From Sulfurovum sp. (GTDB taxonomy: Bacteria > Campylobacterota > Campylobacteria > Campylobacterales > Sulfurovaceae), in assembly GCA_030622375.1 (NCBI GenBank), contig JAUXGC010000013.1:1-19816 (forward strand): a DNA stretch of 19,816 bases. The letters are read 5' to 3'. The notes under the pieces were generated by a model. It worked only from the letters and a program-made list of their open reading frames with translations, did not search any database and was not told the DNA's origin. The first letter of the stretch is position 1; every line of letters starts with the position of its first letter. Of the stretch, positions 17,794-19,816 are shown piece after piece. Position numbers and translations under genes: made by a program.

Positions 17794-18015
17794 ATGAGCG
17801 AAGAGCATAAAAATAATCCCTTGCATGGAATCAACTTAAAACAGATTATGAATGAATTGGTTAATCAATACGGTTGGGATGAACTGGGACAACGCATAAG
17901 CATTAAATGTTTCAACTATGACCCTTCTATAAACTCCTGTCTCAAATTCTTGAGAAAAACACCTTGGGCAAGAACGAAGGTTGAAAATCTCTATATTTCT
18001 ATGATTAAGAAATAA
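17794..18015 (+). CDS. VF530-type small DNA-binding protein (DUF2132)
   Basis: The 73-residue protein closely follows the VF530 family, named after a Vibrio fischeri protein of known structure that binds DNA. The diagnostic pattern is NPLHGINLKQIMNELV, then YGWDELGQRISIKCFNYDPSI, SLKFLRKTPWAR and KVENLY. The start is taken at 17794: AAGGA at 17781-17785 lies 8 nt upstream, whereas the upstream in-frame TTG at 17767 has no site. TATAAT at 17751-17756 is a candidate -10, with no good -35. It sits directly after the tRNA gene. The biological role of the family is not established. Confidence 0.85.
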   Translation: MSEEHKNNPLHGINLKQIMNELVNQYGWDELGQRISIKCFNYDPSINSCLKFLRKTPWARTKVENLYISMIKK

Positions 18016-18082
18016 ATTTCTCCTTAAACACGATTTTTCAATGCCTAGTATAATTTAAAGTTAAATATTTGATTTGTCTTAT

Positions 18083-18349
18083 CTATTCGCACCCTTGAGG
18101 TACACGCAATAAAAAAGTTAAATTCACTTTTTTGTGTACTCTTTTTCTTGTATCATGATAGGCAAAGATATGCACTGTTTTCAATCTGCTATCTACAAAC
18201 TTACCATCTTTTTGCCATGAATACTCAAATTCATATGCACCTTTAAGAAGATTCTTAATATCTGCTCGAAAATATCTACCTGCATCAAGCACTATGGCAG
18301 AAAAAGACTTTTGGTTAGTATGGACATTGGGTAAACTTTTCTCAGACAA
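18083..18349 (-). CDS. Hypothetical ORF without an ATG, possibly a gene remnant
   Basis: An open frame of about 88 codons with protein-like composition (aromatic and basic residues mixed; SAIVLDAGRYFRADIKNLL, then GAYEFEYSWQKDGKFVDSR) and no close resemblance to a family I know. It contains no ATG; the only start is TTG at 18349, and no ribosome site is visible before it. The frame extends back only to a TAA at 18367-18365, so few extra residues are possible. It could be the 3' part of a decayed larger gene left in the spacer between the VF530 gene and the ATPase, or a chance ORF. No other gene was seen in 18016-18467. Confidence 0.35.
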   Translation of the reverse strand: MSEKSLPNVHTNQKSFSAIVLDAGRYFRADIKNLLKGAYEFEYSWQKDGKFVDSRLKTVHIFAYHDTRKRVHKKVNLTFLLRVPQGCE

Positions 18350-18360
18350 CAGACGTAATA

Positions 18361-18456
18361 ATAGTTAACTATGTAGTAAATTCTAAGATATATTTGGAAT
18401 AAGTTATATATTACGTGATTTAGAGTAATATGTATTACAGTAACATATATTACTCT
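18361..18456. promoter_or_regulatory. Cluster of palindromes upstream of the ATPase-nuclease gene
   Basis: ATAGTTAACTAT at 18361-18372 is a perfect 12-bp palindrome. Two operator-like elements follow in tandem, GTAATATGTATTAC (18425-18438) and GTAACATATATTAC (18440-18453), starting 15 bp apart; a shorter relative, GTTATATATTAC, is at 18403-18414. Together the tandem pair also forms a long imperfect inverted repeat, AGAGTAATATGT (18422-18433) with ACATATATTACTCT (18443-18456). The last element ends 12 nt before the GTG start and abuts the ribosome site AAAGG. The position suggests repressor binding or an RNA hairpin that controls the ATPase gene. Confidence 0.55.
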
Positions 18457-18467
18457 AAAGGTAAAAA

Positions 18468-19772
18468 GTGAAATTCTATAATAGAGAAAAGGAACTGCAA
18501 AATCTTAGGGCTATAGAAGAGGCTTCCAAAGTTAGTTCTAAGATGACGGTGGTAGTAGGACGAAGAAGGATAGGCAAGACTACACTTATCAAAAAAGCAT
18601 ATAGTGATAGAGTTTATCTCTTTGTTTCTAAAAAGAATGAAGCTTTGTTGTGCGATGAATTTGTGACTATTATACAAAATACATTGGATGTAAAGATATT
18701 CGGTGAGATAAGAACGTTTAAAGAACTGTTTGAATACTTGATGGAATTATCTAAAACAAGACACTTTACACTTGTTATTGATGAGTTTCAAGAGTTTTTG
18801 CATATTAATAGTACAGTTTATGCTGACATGCAAAACATCTGGGATAGTAATAAGGACAGAACGAAAATTAATCTTGTACTTAGCGGATCTATCTACTCCC
18901 TTATGAAAAAAATATTTGAAGATAAGAAAGAACCTCTTTTTGGGCGTTCGAACAATAAAATTCACTTAAAACCTTTTTCTGTTGAAACGATTAAAGAAAT
19001 ACTTGCAGAGAATAGTCCTACCTATAGTGCAGATGATTTACTCTCATTCTATATGCTTACAGGCGGTGTGGCGAAGTATGTAGAAATATTTGTTGATAAT
19101 AGTGCATTCACACTAGAGAAACAGTTAGAACTCATTTTCAAGGAGTATTCTCTCTTTTTAGAAGAAGGTAAAAATCTATTGGTTGAAGAGTTTGGAAAAG
19201 AATATACTACGTATTTCTCAATACTTTCACTCATTGCTTCCTCTAAGACTTCTCGTTCTGAGTTAGAGAGTATATTGGAGAAAAATATCGGTGGCTATCT
19301 TGATAGATTGGAAAATGAATATACTATTATAAAAAAGGTCAAGCCTATCTTTGCAAAAGAGGGGAGTAGAACGTTAAAATATGAGATAATTGATAATTTT
19401 TTCAACTTTTGGTTTAGGTTCATATACAAATATAGATCTGCCATAGAAATAGAAAACTATGAGTATGTAAAAAAGATTGTACTACGAGACTATGCTACTT
19501 ATAGTGGTAAGTTTTTAGAAAAGTATTTTGTAGAGCAGCTAAAACTTTCTTATGACTATGGTGATATAGGTTCCTACTGGGAAAGAGGCAATCAAAATGA
19601 GATAGATATCATTGCTGTGAATGATGAAAAGAAAACGATGCTCATAGCTGAAGTCAAAAGAAATCCTAAGAAGATTGATATAAAAGTGCTGGAGAAAAAA
19701 GCTTCAAAGTTGATGGCAAAACATAAGAAGTATGAGTATGAATTTTTGGGTTATTCTTTGGAAGATGTATAA
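18468..19772 (+). CDS. ATPase of the archaeal-type ATP-binding family (ATPase_2/DUF234) with C-terminal PD-(D/E)XK-like domain
   Basis: The 434-residue protein has a STAND/AAA-like P-loop ATPase domain at the N-terminus: Walker A GRRRIGKTT (31-39), Walker B TLVIDEFQEF (101-110), and a sensor-like NLVLSGSIYSLM (135-146). A helical middle part (about 240-320) resembles the winged-helix region of this family. The C-terminal domain (about 340-434) shows the restriction-nuclease-like pattern EID (Asp380) and AEVKR (Glu395, Lys397), with YWERGNQNEIDIIA preceding it. The start is GTG at 18468 with AAAGG at 18457-18461. The family is common in archaea and patchy in bacteria, and its role is unknown. 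The gene stands alone behind a palindrome-rich spacer, at the accessory end of the window. Whether the nuclease motif is active cannot be told from sequence. Confidence 0.85.
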   Translation: MKFYNREKELQNLRAIEEASKVSSKMTVVVGRRRIGKTTLIKKAYSDRVYLFVSKKNEALLCDEFVTIIQNTLDVKIFGEIRTFKELFEYLMELSKTRHFTLVIDEFQEFLHINSTVYADMQNIWDSNKDRTKINLVLSGSIYSLMKKIFEDKKEPLFGRSNNKIHLKPFSVETIKEILAENSPTYSADDLLSFYMLTGGVAKYVEIFVDNSAFTLEKQLELIFKEYSLFLEEGKNLLVEEFGKEYTTYFSILSLIASSKTSRSELESILEKNIGGYLDRLENEYTIIKKVKPIFAKEGSRTLKYEIIDNFFNFWFRFIYKYRSAIEIENYEYVKKIVLRDYATYSGKFLEKYFVEQLKLSYDYGDIGSYWERGNQNEIDIIAVNDEKKTMLIAEVKRNPKKIDIKVLEKKASKLMAKHKKYEYEFLGYSLEDV

Positions 19773-19816
19773 TTATTTAGATTTTTAGAGTCATGCTAAT
19801 ATCTTGAATAATGAAC

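Overview
The window is AT-rich, densely packed bacterial chromosome that fits a Campylobacterota (Epsilonproteobacteria) genome, most like a free-living sulfur oxidiser of the Sulfurimonas/Sulfurovum kind. The pointers are a secA/lolA divergent pair, a sulfite dehydrogenase pair (SorA then SorB) as in Campylobacter relatives, GyrA with Asn at the first quinolone-resistance position as in Helicobacter, and TTG/GTG starts with strong AAGGA-type ribosome sites. The assignment is by inspection of proteins and gene order; no database search was possible.

Layout. 1-1666 (-): the first two thirds of secA, running off the left edge. 1873-3348 (+): lolA, a membrane-anchored coiled-coil protein and an ArsC-type reductase. 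3353-4875 (-): the sorA-sorB operon with start/stop overlap. 5025-7312 (+): a YbiT-like ABC-F ATPase and a flavin reductase, separated by a nested GGTGGGCA hairpin. 7314-9414 (-): a POT peptide transporter and YebC. 9500-11268 (+): selO overlapping a small thioredoxin-fold gene by ATGA. 11452-17525 (+): gyrA, asd, a YqhA/UPF0114 membrane protein, hemE and a radical SAM protein, closely spaced and probably partly co-transcribed. 17600-17674: tRNA-Asn(GUU) behind a good sigma70-type promoter. Beyond the tRNA the texture turns accessory: a VF530-type small DNA-binding protein, a possible remnant ORF, a palindrome-rich spacer, and an ATPase with a C-terminal PD-(D/E)XK-like nuclease motif.

Functionally most of the window is housekeeping: protein export (SecA, LolA), DNA topology (GyrA), aspartate-family amino acids (Asd), haem (HemE), translation quality control (YebC, ABC-F), with sulfite oxidation and redox proteins (SelO, thioredoxin, ArsC, flavin reductase) added.

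The most striking observation is an in-frame amber codon in gyrA at codon 79, exactly where the conserved Tyr of GKYHPHGD should be, with the rest of the 827-codon gene intact. TAG is an ordinary terminator for other genes here (arsC, sorB, the thioredoxin gene), so a sequencing/assembly error or a point mutation is likelier than recoding. Second-tier observations are the selO-thioredoxin coupling, the near-repeated palindromes in front of the ATPase-nuclease gene, and the nested hairpin. I did not find a convincing undescribed multi-gene system.
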